A stretch of 64,000 bases of DNA from CAVWDI01 sp046259385 (GTDB taxonomy: Bacteria; Chloroflexota; Anaerolineae; Anaerolineales; UBA4823): positions 1 to 64,000 of the forward strand of contig JBJYWI010000157.1 in assembly GCA_046259385.1 (NCBI GenBank), read 5' to 3'. The position numbers and the translations under genes are program-made. The notes below the pieces were generated by a model. That model saw only the letters and a program-made list of their open reading frames with translations. It searched no databases and was not told the DNA's origin. This document shows, in pieces, positions 18,377-27,693 of this stretch. Each line of letters opens with the position of its first letter. Position 1 is the stretch's first letter.

Positions 18377-19393
18377 ATGGAATATAAAGACTATTATAAA
18401 ATTCTCGGGGTGAAGAAAAGTGCGAGTGCTGATGAGATAAAAAAAGCTTATCGCAAACTGGCTCGCAAGTATCACCCTGATGTAAATCCCGGAGACAAGG
18501 CTGCGGAAGAAAAATTCAAGGAGATAAACGAGTCGTACGAAGTCTTGTCTGATGAGAAAAAGCGGCAAAAGTACGATCAATTTGGGTCACAATGGCAGCA
18601 GTACACCCGCGCGGGTGGTAGACCGGAGGATTTTGATTGGTCAGCATGGTCTTCTCAGCCTGGAGGCGGAACTTATACCCGCAGGGTATCCCCTGAAGAA
18701 TTTGAACAGATGTTTGGCGGGGGTTTCGGTGGATTCTCAGACTTTTTTGAGATGCTGTTTGGCGGGATGGGTGGAGCAGGTCCCACAGGCGCGCGTGGTT
18801 TTAGGACCGGCGGAGCAGGCGCCCAAGCATCCGGTTTTGAGGACATTTTCGGAGGTAATTACAGCGCCAGGGCTAGCCGTGGTCGAGACAGCGAACATAA
18901 AATTCAGATATCGCTTGAAGAAGCGTTTTCCGGTTCAACCCGCATTCTTCAGTGGGAAGGCGGCAGGAAAATAGAGGCGAAGATCCCACCGGGCGTGAAA
19001 ACCGGCTCGCGTATAAGACTGCGTGGCCAAGGTGAAAAAGGGGCAAGCGGTGGAGACGCCGGCGACCTTTTTTTACGGGTCGAAGTTCTCCCCCATAAGG
19101 AATTCCAGCGCGAGGGAAACAATCTGCGCGTGAATGTCCCAGTTGACCTGTATGCAATGCTCCTGGGCGGCGAGGTGGAGGTGCACTCACTGGACAGGAC
19201 TGTTAAACTCACCATTCCACCCGAAACAGAAAATGGAAAGGTATTCAGGTTGAGCGGGCTCGGGATGCCCAAACTCAATAGCCCAAAAAACCGGGGAAAC
19301 TTACTGGCAAAAGTTGAAGTCCAGTTACCGCAGAACCTGAATGAACAAGAAAAAAAGTTATTCAAGCAGCTGAAAGAGTTAAGGCGCGGTTAA
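18377..19393 (+). CDS. DnaJ-type J-domain cochaperone (type II, CbpA-like)
   Basis: 338 aa. The J domain (1 to about 70) has HPD at 33-35, which stimulates DnaK ATPase. A Gly/Phe-rich linker follows (about 110-165, with GGGFGGFSDFFE). Then comes the C-terminal substrate-binding pair without the cysteine zinc fingers of true DnaJ (IPPGVKTGSRIRLRGQG; then IPPETENGKVFRLSGLGMP). This makes it a type II protein like CbpA. It is a single gene, convergent with the polymerase cassette. No dnaK or grpE is adjacent. Confidence 0.93.
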   Translation: MEYKDYYKILGVKKSASADEIKKAYRKLARKYHPDVNPGDKAAEEKFKEINESYEVLSDEKKRQKYDQFGSQWQQYTRAGGRPEDFDWSAWSSQPGGGTYTRRVSPEEFEQMFGGGFGGFSDFFEMLFGGMGGAGPTGARGFRTGGAGAQASGFEDIFGGNYSARASRGRDSEHKIQISLEEAFSGSTRILQWEGGRKIEAKIPPGVKTGSRIRLRGQGEKGASGGDAGDLFLRVEVLPHKEFQREGNNLRVNVPVDLYAMLLGGEVEVHSLDRTVKLTIPPETENGKVFRLSGLGMPKLNSPKNRGNLLAKVEVQLPQNLNEQEKKLFKQLKELRRG

Positions 19394-19448
19394 TCCGGTT
19401 GTCAATCTATAGCAAGTTGAGGGTCTAATAACTCGCCGCCGCACCGGC

Positions 19449-21788
19449 TCACCCTTTGGATTGTGACCATTTCGGGAGTGTACTGTCCTGCGTGGCAGCC
19501 GCGAAGGTTTGAGGCGCGTATAATCCCGCTCCGCCAGAAGTGAACAGGCTTGAAGCGACGGCCTGGGTGTAACCATTCAGCCGTTCTTCAAGTTTTGTTC
19601 TGCTGACACCGAACGGTTCCAGGACGGATACAGACGCACGCAAAAGCAGTTCCCTGTAGTAGGCAAAATCGAGGGTGGAAGGGTCTGGAGGCATGGGCAG
19701 GTCCCAGGCATGAACTCCTGGCTCGCCGCGCGTGTATAGAAAGCGCACTTTCTGACCGGCACGCAGCGTCTTTCCGACTGCCTTTAGCTGGGCCGCAGCA
19801 CGCGCGGGAGGAGAGGGCACCCGGTATTCATCAAGCTCACGGCTCAGTTTCTGGCTAACAAGCAGTTCACTGACCGGCACCGCACCAGCGCGCAAGAGTC
19901 TCAGCTTCCTGCGCAGCAGCTCGTAGACGCGCTCCAGGCTGGCGCCATCTACTGCGCGCTCAGCCGAGGCAAGCATCCGCAGGATTTTAAGCTGCGTATT
20001 TGTGATAAAGGGAGGGGAGTCGCGCCGGCGGGCTTCAATCCCGCGTACCTTAATCGAGCCATCTTGGAAAACCCCGAAATAGCGGTTAGCGACCGGTACG
20101 CGTGCATCCAGGCGGGAGGGCAGGAACGCCACCCAGCGGTAGATCCCATCCAGCGCGATCGGGAGCCCGGTCTGCTCAGCGATTGTCTCCAGCAGGGGCT
20201 GCATGTCTTCAACGGTCCGGACGCCGGGTTTTTTAACCCACATTCCATCCACATACATGTGAAGCACACTGAAGCCAAGATCCTCCGCCGCCTCTTTTGC
20301 TCTCAGCAGCGCCTCCCGGCTATATGCCGTAACCGCTTCATGGGCTTCAATGCGCCCGAACCGGGCGTTCTTGTACCCAAGATAGCCGAAACAGGTCACC
20401 AGCAGCCATTTCTGGGCTGAAGCGCGGGCTTCATATGACTTGCAGCGCGGGTTCCAGCGCGGCGTGGAGGCCAATCGGTTTTTGAAAGCCAGCCGTTTTC
20501 CGAGCAGTGGGGCAAGCGTGCGCGGTACCAGACCGGGTTCATCCCCCATGCCGGGTGTTTCGATACGCTCAAGCTTTCCGGGTTTTGGCTTTCGGGCGCC
20601 GGCCGTCTCGGGAGATATGTTGAAATGCACCATGATGCCGGGGTACATGGAGATAAAATCGATCCCGGCGACATCGTGGTGCAGCCCGGTGATGGGCTGG
20701 TAGACAAGCCCTCCCTGGTCGGCGGCAAACATCTCCAGCGCAGTTTTCGGGCGCTCTGCCTGCTGTTTGTGCCAGGGTACCAGCACACCCATGCGCAGAG
20801 CGGTGAGTATCTGCATTGATGAGATCGCTGTGCCGGGTGAGACGCGTGCTGCGGTCTGCAGCGGCAGGGATGAGACGCGCGCCACCTCCAGTGAACCCTC
20901 CAGTTCGTAATCGTCCCAGAGCATTACATTACGGCCGTCAAGATGCAAGCGGCCAAACAGGTGCACCTGCTGGCCGCGGTAGATCACCTGACCATAAGAA
21001 AAGTAAGTATGCTCAGGTCGGTGCGCAACACCGCAGCCCGGATCGCGGTTGAGCGGCAGGGGGATTCCGCACCGCCGAGAACATTCAAGCAGATGCGGCA
21101 GGATCCAGGTGTCTCCCCAGGAGGTAAGAATAAGGTCGGGGTCGTGGCGCGTCAGTATAGCGCTCAGGTTGACAAGCAGCGGGCGCTCAGGTTTCAACGC
21201 GAGACGGTAGGCGTAACGCTCAAAGTTAACCAGCAAAGAACCGGGCTGCAGCCGGGCCGGGTCGCTGTCAGGCCTCATGCGCAGGATCCGCAGCGGCGGC
21301 GCGGGCGCATCAAGTTCCCAGGGGGAATCAAGTGTTTTGATGTCCTTGATCCAATTTTCACTGTCGGTCACCACCCGGCAGCGGGCCAGCGGAAAGGTGT
21401 TATGCACAGCCGCGTGGCGCAGGGCAAGCTGAATGTCAGAATCGTAGTAGGTCAGGTCCGGGAAGTCCCGCGCGACGCTGTGGAACAGGGGGGGCAGTTC
21501 TGCCGGCTGGTTGACCTGGATGGAGAGCAGGGATAACGGCTCCCTGTGAAAAAGCTCCCGCCGCCTGGCGCGCGAGAGTTCCAACTTGAGGGGCATATTT
21601 TGCAGGTGCCGCCAAAGCAGGCGCAGGCGGGGAGTTGGACCATCCGCATAGAAGGTCACCGGGAAGTGCTGGCGCAGGCGGTAACGTCCCCCATCCTCTC
21701 CCAGAAACCAGATCACAATGCCGTCGTGCTGGTGGGCGTAAATATCCAGGAACCAGCCAGTGCGTTCGATAGCAGGCGCGTCAGCCAT
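19449..21788 (-). CDS. PolB2-like B-family DNA polymerase with degenerate catalytic motifs
   Basis: About 779 aa from ATG 21788. Motif A is IDFISMYPGIMVHFNIS (about 20.65 kb), keeping the first metal Asp. Motif B keeps the Lys (QKWLLVTCFGYLGYKNARFG). Motif C is YVDGMWV (about 20.24-20.26 kb) where active PolB has YxDTDS, so the second Asp is missing. The exonuclease region is also worn: LVNFERYAYRL stands where a DxE Exo I is expected, while DPDLILTSWGDTW matches Exo II. This pattern resembles the archaeal and bacterial PolB2 clade, once thought inactive and later linked in Sulfolobales to damage tolerance. It follows a small helical protein gene by 7 bases. Confidence 0.85.
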   Translation of the reverse strand: MADAPAIERTGWFLDIYAHQHDGIVIWFLGEDGGRYRLRQHFPVTFYADGPTPRLRLLWRHLQNMPLKLELSRARRRELFHREPLSLLSIQVNQPAELPPLFHSVARDFPDLTYYDSDIQLALRHAAVHNTFPLARCRVVTDSENWIKDIKTLDSPWELDAPAPPLRILRMRPDSDPARLQPGSLLVNFERYAYRLALKPERPLLVNLSAILTRHDPDLILTSWGDTWILPHLLECSRRCGIPLPLNRDPGCGVAHRPEHTYFSYGQVIYRGQQVHLFGRLHLDGRNVMLWDDYELEGSLEVARVSSLPLQTAARVSPGTAISSMQILTALRMGVLVPWHKQQAERPKTALEMFAADQGGLVYQPITGLHHDVAGIDFISMYPGIMVHFNISPETAGARKPKPGKLERIETPGMGDEPGLVPRTLAPLLGKRLAFKNRLASTPRWNPRCKSYEARASAQKWLLVTCFGYLGYKNARFGRIEAHEAVTAYSREALLRAKEAAEDLGFSVLHMYVDGMWVKKPGVRTVEDMQPLLETIAEQTGLPIALDGIYRWVAFLPSRLDARVPVANRYFGVFQDGSIKVRGIEARRRDSPPFITNTQLKILRMLASAERAVDGASLERVYELLRRKLRLLRAGAVPVSELLVSQKLSRELDEYRVPSPPARAAAQLKAVGKTLRAGQKVRFLYTRGEPGVHAWDLPMPPDPSTLDFAYYRELLLRASVSVLEPFGVSRTKLEERLNGYTQAVASSLFTSGGAGLYAPQTFAAATQDSTLPKWSQSKG

Positions 21789-21795
21789 ATCTGCA

Positions 21796-22071
21796 TCAGC
21801 TGCCCTTGTTTCCGCGCTCAGCCAGTAAGTCCTCAAGCATACTGCGCAGCTGGAGCACCTGCTTGTGTTCTTCAATCAGCATGGCGAGCAGGAAGCTTTC
21901 GAACGGGAGCGAATGGGCTGCATATGCCGCGGCGGAAAGGTGCTGGCGGGCTGAAGCGAACAGGTCGTCCAGAACCAGCTGGTCGCTGCGCCTCAGTGCC
22001 CGCCGGAAGCGGTTAAATGATTCCTGCTCCTGCAGGAAAGCCATGGTGATTGAAGGCAGCGTGCGTCCCAT
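21796..22071 (-). CDS. Small all-helical protein of the PolB2/RadA-like cassette (unknown function)
   Basis: 91 aa, not recognised by name. The sequence is almost entirely predicted helix, with Arg-rich RFRRALRRSD near residue 21 and a Leu-rich second half (LLAMLIEEHKQVLQLRSML) that could form a coiled coil. ATG 22071 follows AGGAG that overlaps the stop of the RadA-like gene (TAGGAG), so the two are translationally linked; the polymerase gene follows 7 bases after its stop. From position it may bridge or regulate the other two proteins. That is inference. Confidence 0.8.
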   Translation of the reverse strand: MGRTLPSITMAFLQEQESFNRFRRALRRSDQLVLDDLFASARQHLSAAAYAAHSLPFESFLLAMLIEEHKQVLQLRSMLEDLLAERGNKGS

Positions 22072-22079
22072 GAGAGCTC

Positions 22080-22661
22080 CTAAGGCAGCAGGGGCATCTG
22101 GCCTGAATCCTGCGGCTGGTGGAACACAAACTGGTCAGCCGCGTCCTGGATAATCTCAAGGATGCCGGTTGGGTCCGTGCGGGGTGGGCGCGGCGGGCGC
22201 ACGCTGACAGCGACGGTCGCATATCGGCTCAAACGGCGCAGGTGACCGGCGCATTTGTGCGCCAGCCGGCGGCGCTCCTCCAGGTTTACGCTTTCATCAT
22301 AAAATGTGTCCAGCAGGTCAATGACAAGCGTTGGAGCTTTTTGGCAGGGCGAGTTCTCAAGCAGTGAGAGCACTTGGTGGCAGGTAAAGGCGCGCGCCAC
22401 GTGGATGCGGCTCAGCGCCCGGGTCTGGTCCAGCGTGCCGGACCGGCGCAGCTCGCGCGCCACTGTGTAGGCGTTGAAGCGGTTGCCTCCGTCGAGGACG
22501 CGCAGCCGGCCGCGTTGGGCCATCCGGGCAGCAAGCGTGAGCATGTACTGACTCACTGCGTGCGGGCCAGCGATCACCAGCAGTTCCCTTTTACCGGGGC
22601 GCGGGGGCGTGAATTCGAGCTCAGCAGCCTGCCTGGGGGTGAGCGTAAAGGAAGTGTCCAT
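22080..22661 (-). CDS. RecA/RadA-like core protein lacking Walker A
   Basis: About 193 aa from ATG 22661 (an upstream in-frame ATG at 22739 would add 26 unconserved-looking residues). The segment order matches the RadA/Rad51 core: LLVIAGPHAVSQYM where Walker A GxxxxGKT should be (31-40), a VLDGGNRF strand, HVARAFTCHQ at 87-96 (compare VARAFN in RadA), a Walker B-like LVIDLLDTF (D115), and the LEERRRLAHKCAGHLRRLSR helix. Lack of GKT means ATP binding is unlikely. This recalls ImuA, the RecA-like partner of the DnaE2/ImuB mutasome. It is the first gene of a three-gene unit with the PolB2-like polymerase. Confidence 0.75.
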   Translation of the reverse strand: MDTSFTLTPRQAAELEFTPPRPGKRELLVIAGPHAVSQYMLTLAARMAQRGRLRVLDGGNRFNAYTVARELRRSGTLDQTRALSRIHVARAFTCHQVLSLLENSPCQKAPTLVIDLLDTFYDESVNLEERRRLAHKCAGHLRRLSRYATVAVSVRPPRPPRTDPTGILEIIQDAADQFVFHQPQDSGQMPLLP

Positions 22662-22936
22662 GCGCCCAGAATAACGCATGTGGGACGCGCGCGCAATTCC
22701 CCAATGTGTGAGGGCTGGGGTCAGAAGCGGGTTAGTCAATCAGGCGTCCCATGGGTGGGGGAGTGGGTAACGGGAGGACCAACTGTGGGCGGCAGATTTT
22801 TTTAAGTTTTTTGCCGGTGACCTCAAAAACCCCTGTTGTTTATTCGCAATGCATCTTACTGCTCTTCGCAATTATGTTCCCGGTAGTCCGAGGGCTCTGA
22901 ACAAAGCAACTGAAACCTGCTGAAGAGAAAATTGTA

Positions 22937-24430
22937 TTAATCTAGGTCCTTGCGAATGTACAACCTGTACCCCCGGTTTTTGTGTACCAGATTGTAGTTT
23001 TGATTTAAGTATTCTTCCAGGTTATCGAACTCAAAAAACACCAGCAGAACCTGTTCTGGTTTGTATTTCTTTACAGTATCGAGGATCTCCTCCTCAGTTA
23101 GACTCCCTGTATTTAGGCGCTTTTCGGAGAATGTCGCCAGGTTTGGCGGGACGGGTTTGCGTATGAGAAATGCATATAGGGGCATATCCGTGACAACCCA
23201 ATTTGTCCTGGATGCGTATTCGCGCATGATAAGGTAAACATTCAATTTATGCTGGGGAGCTTTTACCTCAAAGCCGCTCAAGCGGGGTCTTTTATATATT
23301 TCTCTTTTGAATTGTGGGTAGGAATTGAAGGTCAGGAACAGCAAACCAATTAAGGCAAGGATGCTTAAACCAGCTTGTATCCCCAGGAAATTTTTTGATT
23401 GGGGGAGATTCGCTAACCATATGACCCCTTCCCCAGCTGCGATTGATCCTAACATAACGACGGGTATACTGACAAGCAATTGCTGGTGATACCAGACCGG
23501 GGAATAAGAGTTGAGCAGCAGATATGCTGTAAGAGCCCAGAATACCAGGTAAAGCGTCAGCCAGCGTTTGTTGAAAATTGTAAAAAGAACGCCCAATAAT
23601 CCCAAAATTCCAAAAGGTAAAAACCCGCGCAGATGGTAATTAATTGTGTTGCGAACGATCTTGAAGGTTTCAACCGAATCTGCTGTCAGATGGGGTTGGA
23701 TGATATCCATTAAATTTCCAGGTCCAACCAATATCATTGAAAGTACGATTGCAAATCCTCCAAAACTCAATCCCCAGATGATCCCTGGTCTGAACCATGT
23801 GGTTGAAATACCCTGGTTTTTAGACCTGAATATCTGGTCTGTTGTTATTCCAATAAGGAAAATTGGTGCAAGAAATCCTGTGAATAACTTGATGAGCACA
23901 GATATGCCAAGCGAGAGTCCGGAAAGAACAAGCCAGTAGTCCCGCCGGTAAATATGCCAGAGAAAAAGAAATAATAAGGATAATGAAGCCATCGCTAGGG
24001 CGGGAAGCCCTATCATAATAGAGACGCTCAATTGCATGTAATATGGGGTGAACAACAGCAGTGGAAGTAACAGTATGGTGTGAATGCTGCCCCAGGTGAA
24101 CTGGATTATTTGGGCTAAAGACCAGACCATTAAAACCGAAAACAGCAGAACTAGGATTCTCCCGGGTGTTACACTGATTCCTAAAGTTCGTATAACTCCT
24201 GCCAGCAGATAGGTGAAAAGTGGGGGTTGGTCGCTTGATATCTGCTCATAGAGGGGGTACCCGTTTGAGAGCAGCGTGCTCCTGATAAGGTTAAATCCCT
24301 CATCCACATCAAATTGGAGTTTTTCCCGGAATGGGAAAAATAAGAACACAAATCCAAAAAATACCAGCGCAACCAGAACCGGAATTACAATGTTGAGGAG
24401 TTTTTCCCGTGGAAATTTCAGGGGTGACAT
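22937..24430 (-). CDS. GT39-type integral membrane glycosyltransferase (PMT/ArnT-like)
   Basis: 497 aa with about 11-12 membrane segments. The first external loop carries FDVDEGFNL and, further on, SSDQPPLFTYLLAG, the acidic and DQPPL-type features of PMT_2 (GT-C fold) transferases that use polyprenyl-phosphate sugar donors. It is likely to glycosylate an extracytoplasmic lipid or protein. The C-terminal 100 residues are a soluble tail outside the membrane. It lies next to another membrane protein of GT-C appearance on the same strand, 149 bases away. Confidence 0.82.
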   Translation of the reverse strand: MSPLKFPREKLLNIVIPVLVALVFFGFVFLFFPFREKLQFDVDEGFNLIRSTLLSNGYPLYEQISSDQPPLFTYLLAGVIRTLGISVTPGRILVLLFSVLMVWSLAQIIQFTWGSIHTILLLPLLLFTPYYMQLSVSIMIGLPALAMASLSLLFLFLWHIYRRDYWLVLSGLSLGISVLIKLFTGFLAPIFLIGITTDQIFRSKNQGISTTWFRPGIIWGLSFGGFAIVLSMILVGPGNLMDIIQPHLTADSVETFKIVRNTINYHLRGFLPFGILGLLGVLFTIFNKRWLTLYLVFWALTAYLLLNSYSPVWYHQQLLVSIPVVMLGSIAAGEGVIWLANLPQSKNFLGIQAGLSILALIGLLFLTFNSYPQFKREIYKRPRLSGFEVKAPQHKLNVYLIMREYASRTNWVVTDMPLYAFLIRKPVPPNLATFSEKRLNTGSLTEEEILDTVKKYKPEQVLLVFFEFDNLEEYLNQNYNLVHKNRGYRLYIRKDLD

Positions 24431-24579
24431 CTTTCAAGTATACTCGGTTGGCAGGATGTTTATATAGCAATTGTAAGTAACAAGTTCACAGGTTTATTAC
24501 ATATTGCCGGGAGTTCATCCTTTGTCGGATGGGGGAAAATATTGCCATCCGGGTTTGAGTGATTGAAACAGGGGGGATA

Positions 24580-26631
24580 CTACTCGCAGTTGAATTTGCT
24601 ATTTATCCGTTCCAGGACCTGCTCTTGCTCTACGGTTGGTTCGCTGCTTTCCTTGATTCTTCCCCATATTGAGCATAAAAGAGGATTAAGCCTGCGGGTT
24701 TTGCTGTGGGCAAGTTTAGATAATTTCTCAGCCTTTTCCCAATCGCCGCTCCTACCGAGCCCTTCAATAAAAGGAAGCAGTTCAAATCCATCTCCGGGTT
24801 TAATACCCTTGTCGACAGTCGTGGTCCATAACTCAGTTATCTGCTCCCAATCCTTGAGCTGGCGAGCCAGGTCGGCTTGTTGATAGTAATAGCACCACGT
24901 ATCCATTTGTTCGTTTCCAAAGATTTCCACTGGTTTTGGACTTTCTAGTGGTGAGGTTGTTATTATCCGATCGAGATTTGAGATAACCCCTACTTCACGA
25001 GTGATTTCCGGTAAGTTATCAAAGTCAGCGTCTTCGGGGCGGATTACCCACAAGCAGTGACCGCTGTCAGGTTTATAGTTAATGACCAGGCTGTCCAGGC
25101 TATTTCCCTGAAATCGCGACGAGTATTGCGAGTCTCTCAATTCAATGCCATCTATCAGGTCTGCCCGGTTTTCGTTAAAGTTGCGATATAAACTGTAATA
25201 CCAGTAGTTCAAATCCCGACCTGGATTTTCTTTCGGATAAAGTGTGTTAAGTGCAAACTGGGTGGGGTATTCACCCATAAATTCAAACAATTCATTGTCT
25301 GAGAAAATTGTGGTTCCTGCCTGTATATACGGCGCTCGCCAGCGGAGCTGGGTATAAAAATTCTTCTGATCATTCCAAGCCCAGCGGAATTGGTTTGTAT
25401 TCGAAAAATGCCATGCAATTGAAAGTCCGGTGATTGCGCTTAGTAGGATTATCTGTGTTTTCTGATTCGATATCAGTATTTCTATCAAGGCGACTGTAAG
25501 CAGGCTTGCCCCTACCATACTCGCCATGCCGAACCTGTCGCTCCAAAGCGGGTTTTTTAATGAAATGAATTGGTCCGTTATCCATCCTGGTATCGGACCG
25601 AGCAATACCAGGAAAAAACCAAGCGCAACAGCTTGTTTTTGCCATTGTTTCTGGTTAAGCGGTGGCTGTCCCCCATTTTCATTAACGGTTATCTTGGTGA
25701 AATAGAAGAAAAGTCCAATCGCTGCGCCAGCAGCTAGAAGGACTGCTGCTATTGATGCAGGTTGGGTGAAACGGTAAAGGTCCGGGTTGACCAGTTCTCG
25801 TAATGGAGCACCTATAATCGTGACCAGATCCATCAAAACTGATTCGAGGGTGTATCCAGCGGTGTTAACAGGCGCTTCGAGAAAACGGTAAAGCAGCCAG
25901 AGTGCGTTTCGCTCTGCGCCGGAGGGTGGGCGAGGGATTAAGAACAATCTGAATATTATGTAAAAGAGGATCAGAACCAGATAAGGCAGCCAGTATTTCA
26001 CAGCTTGTTTCAAATTAGCTTTCCAATTTTTCTCGTTTTCCGAAAATATTATCCATAATAAAACAGGCCTGATCAATTCCAATCCAACGAAATATTCAAT
26101 AATTACCAGGTGAAGAGCAGAAGTTATCAGGGAGAGGCAGGTGAAAAGGAAAACATATTTCTGCTTTCTCCTAACAGCAAGAAGCATGAACCAAATTGAA
26201 ATTGAATAGAAGAAGAAACCGGTCCAGTGAATGGAATAGATTAAAGCAAGCGGCTGAAGTTTAAATAAAGGGTAAACAGCGAAAAGGATCGCGGTCCAGG
26301 CTGCCTCTCTCTGGCGGGTGGGCCAGATTTCTTTGAATGCCAGCCAGATAAATACTACTGTCAGCGTTCGCATGACAAACGAGTAGATGTGCCACGATAT
26401 GGGTTGAAAGCCCCATAGTCTAAAGCCAAGCATAAAAATTATGGATGCGAACGGGCGGTTGTCAAATACAAATAACTCCCACAAACTGTTTAAGCCCCGC
26501 CGGAATCCATAGTAAATCGGGTGCCAATCATCCTGGTAATATCCCAGCGCTGGGATCAGTAAACCAAATGCCAGAATGCATATGCATGCCAGCAGGATAG
26601 GAACGGTCTTCGATAAACGGAGTTTTTGCAT
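24580..26631 (-). CDS. Large multi-pass membrane protein, GT-C glycosyltransferase-like
   Basis: 683 aa, with about 11-12 membrane helices in the first 430 residues and a soluble C-terminal part with helical repeat character (about 560-680, TPR-like). A YYQDDWHPI motif follows the first helix; an acidic pair in the first outer loop is the hallmark of GT-C enzymes. I do not recognise a named family. Together with the gene downstream it may form a cell-surface glycan pathway, but no other glycan genes are present here. Confidence 0.7.
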   Translation of the reverse strand: MQKLRLSKTVPILLACICILAFGLLIPALGYYQDDWHPIYYGFRRGLNSLWELFVFDNRPFASIIFMLGFRLWGFQPISWHIYSFVMRTLTVVFIWLAFKEIWPTRQREAAWTAILFAVYPLFKLQPLALIYSIHWTGFFFYSISIWFMLLAVRRKQKYVFLFTCLSLITSALHLVIIEYFVGLELIRPVLLWIIFSENEKNWKANLKQAVKYWLPYLVLILFYIIFRLFLIPRPPSGAERNALWLLYRFLEAPVNTAGYTLESVLMDLVTIIGAPLRELVNPDLYRFTQPASIAAVLLAAGAAIGLFFYFTKITVNENGGQPPLNQKQWQKQAVALGFFLVLLGPIPGWITDQFISLKNPLWSDRFGMASMVGASLLTVALIEILISNQKTQIILLSAITGLSIAWHFSNTNQFRWAWNDQKNFYTQLRWRAPYIQAGTTIFSDNELFEFMGEYPTQFALNTLYPKENPGRDLNYWYYSLYRNFNENRADLIDGIELRDSQYSSRFQGNSLDSLVINYKPDSGHCLWVIRPEDADFDNLPEITREVGVISNLDRIITTSPLESPKPVEIFGNEQMDTWCYYYQQADLARQLKDWEQITELWTTTVDKGIKPGDGFELLPFIEGLGRSGDWEKAEKLSKLAHSKTRRLNPLLCSIWGRIKESSEPTVEQEQVLERINSKFNCE

Positions 26632-26735
26632 TTATTCTTCAATCCGGTTCTTATTGATAGGAGATGGAACAATGAGCTTATTAAACCTGATTGTCATGTG
26701 ATATGCAAGGGGGGTATACCAGGCAAAGAGCTGGT

Positions 26736-27494
26736 TTAAAATCTCAATGACATGCAGGTCAAGCCGCCGTCCATCTTCAGTGCTTCACTGACATCTAACT
26801 GGATTATGGGAATCCCGCTTGCATTCAGTTTTTCCGCTGCTGAAGGATAACCAAAGGGTACGAGCAGATGACAATTAATCCAGAGTGAATTTGCCGCTGG
26901 TGTCTCATCGGGTCCGAGCACAATTTTTTGGTAAGGTCTAAAATCCTCCAAACTTGCATACCTGCCAGTGGTGATAAGGGTGTTTTCGCCAATATAATTG
27001 ACGGAAGATTTCAGGTGCAGCCCGCCAATCACTTCAATTGGCGACCAACTATATCCCTGTTTTTCCAGAATAACTCCAAGCTGATTAGCTCCAGAAAGGT
27101 TTGTGCGCTTTGAGATGCCGATAAAGAAATTATTCTCAACTGCAAGTACGTCCCCGCCATCCAGCGTGCCAGGAGCTGAGATTCGCGAAATTTTCCGGAA
27201 CTTTGAGAGCGTTTTTTCTATTGAACTGGTTTCACCCCTCCTGGTGGCAGCGCCCGGGTTGGTAATGATTGCAATTTCGGGAGTAACAACTGCTGTGTCC
27301 TCTACGAAGTATCCATCCGGGCAGTCAGCGAGAGGATCGAGCAGTATTACATCAAGCCCGAGGGATTTTAGTGTTTCAGTATATTGATAATGCTGCTTAA
27401 CCATCAAATCGAATTTTGGCTCTCCCAGGTTCGCGGTTGTTATGCCTTCGTGAAAATTTTTTCCAGGTTTGCGGGCGATCGCGTATGTGTACAT
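26736..27494 (-). CDS. DDAH-family amidinotransferase/hydrolase (dimethylarginine dimethylaminohydrolase-like)
   Basis: 252 aa, the normal DDAH length. Family features in order: PDGYFVEDTAVV (substrate loop), TLDGGDVL, catalytic His in GGLHLKSS, and the catalytic Cys at 247 in GGLTCMSLRF close to the C-terminus. Enzymes of this fold hydrolyse methylated arginines to citrulline plus methylamines, or arginine-like guanidines. The exact substrate is not fixed by sequence. It is divergent from the kor cluster, and no arginine genes are nearby. GGAG lies about 10 bases before ATG 27494. Confidence 0.88.
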   Translation of the reverse strand: MYTYAIARKPGKNFHEGITTANLGEPKFDLMVKQHYQYTETLKSLGLDVILLDPLADCPDGYFVEDTAVVTPEIAIITNPGAATRRGETSSIEKTLSKFRKISRISAPGTLDGGDVLAVENNFFIGISKRTNLSGANQLGVILEKQGYSWSPIEVIGGLHLKSSVNYIGENTLITTGRYASLEDFRPYQKIVLGPDETPAANSLWINCHLLVPFGYPSAAEKLNASGIPIIQLDVSEALKMDGGLTCMSLRF

Positions 27495-27693
27495 GCAAGG
27501 TACTCCAACCCTTTCAGTTTTACAACCTTGGGTGATTTAAGTCAATTTATTTTACTTATAAATGTCAGTATTAACTACCTTAAATTGACACTTATATTTT
27601 GCCCATATATAATAAAACTACTCGTGAAATATTAAAAAAAACTGAGCATAAAAAACGACAAATGAGCTTATTCGCTCGTTGGATAGCGACCTC

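Noticed and set aside
20816..21536. Long plus-strand frames opposite the polymerase gene
   Set aside because: They are antisense shadows favoured by the high GC of this stretch and show no motif or ribosome site.
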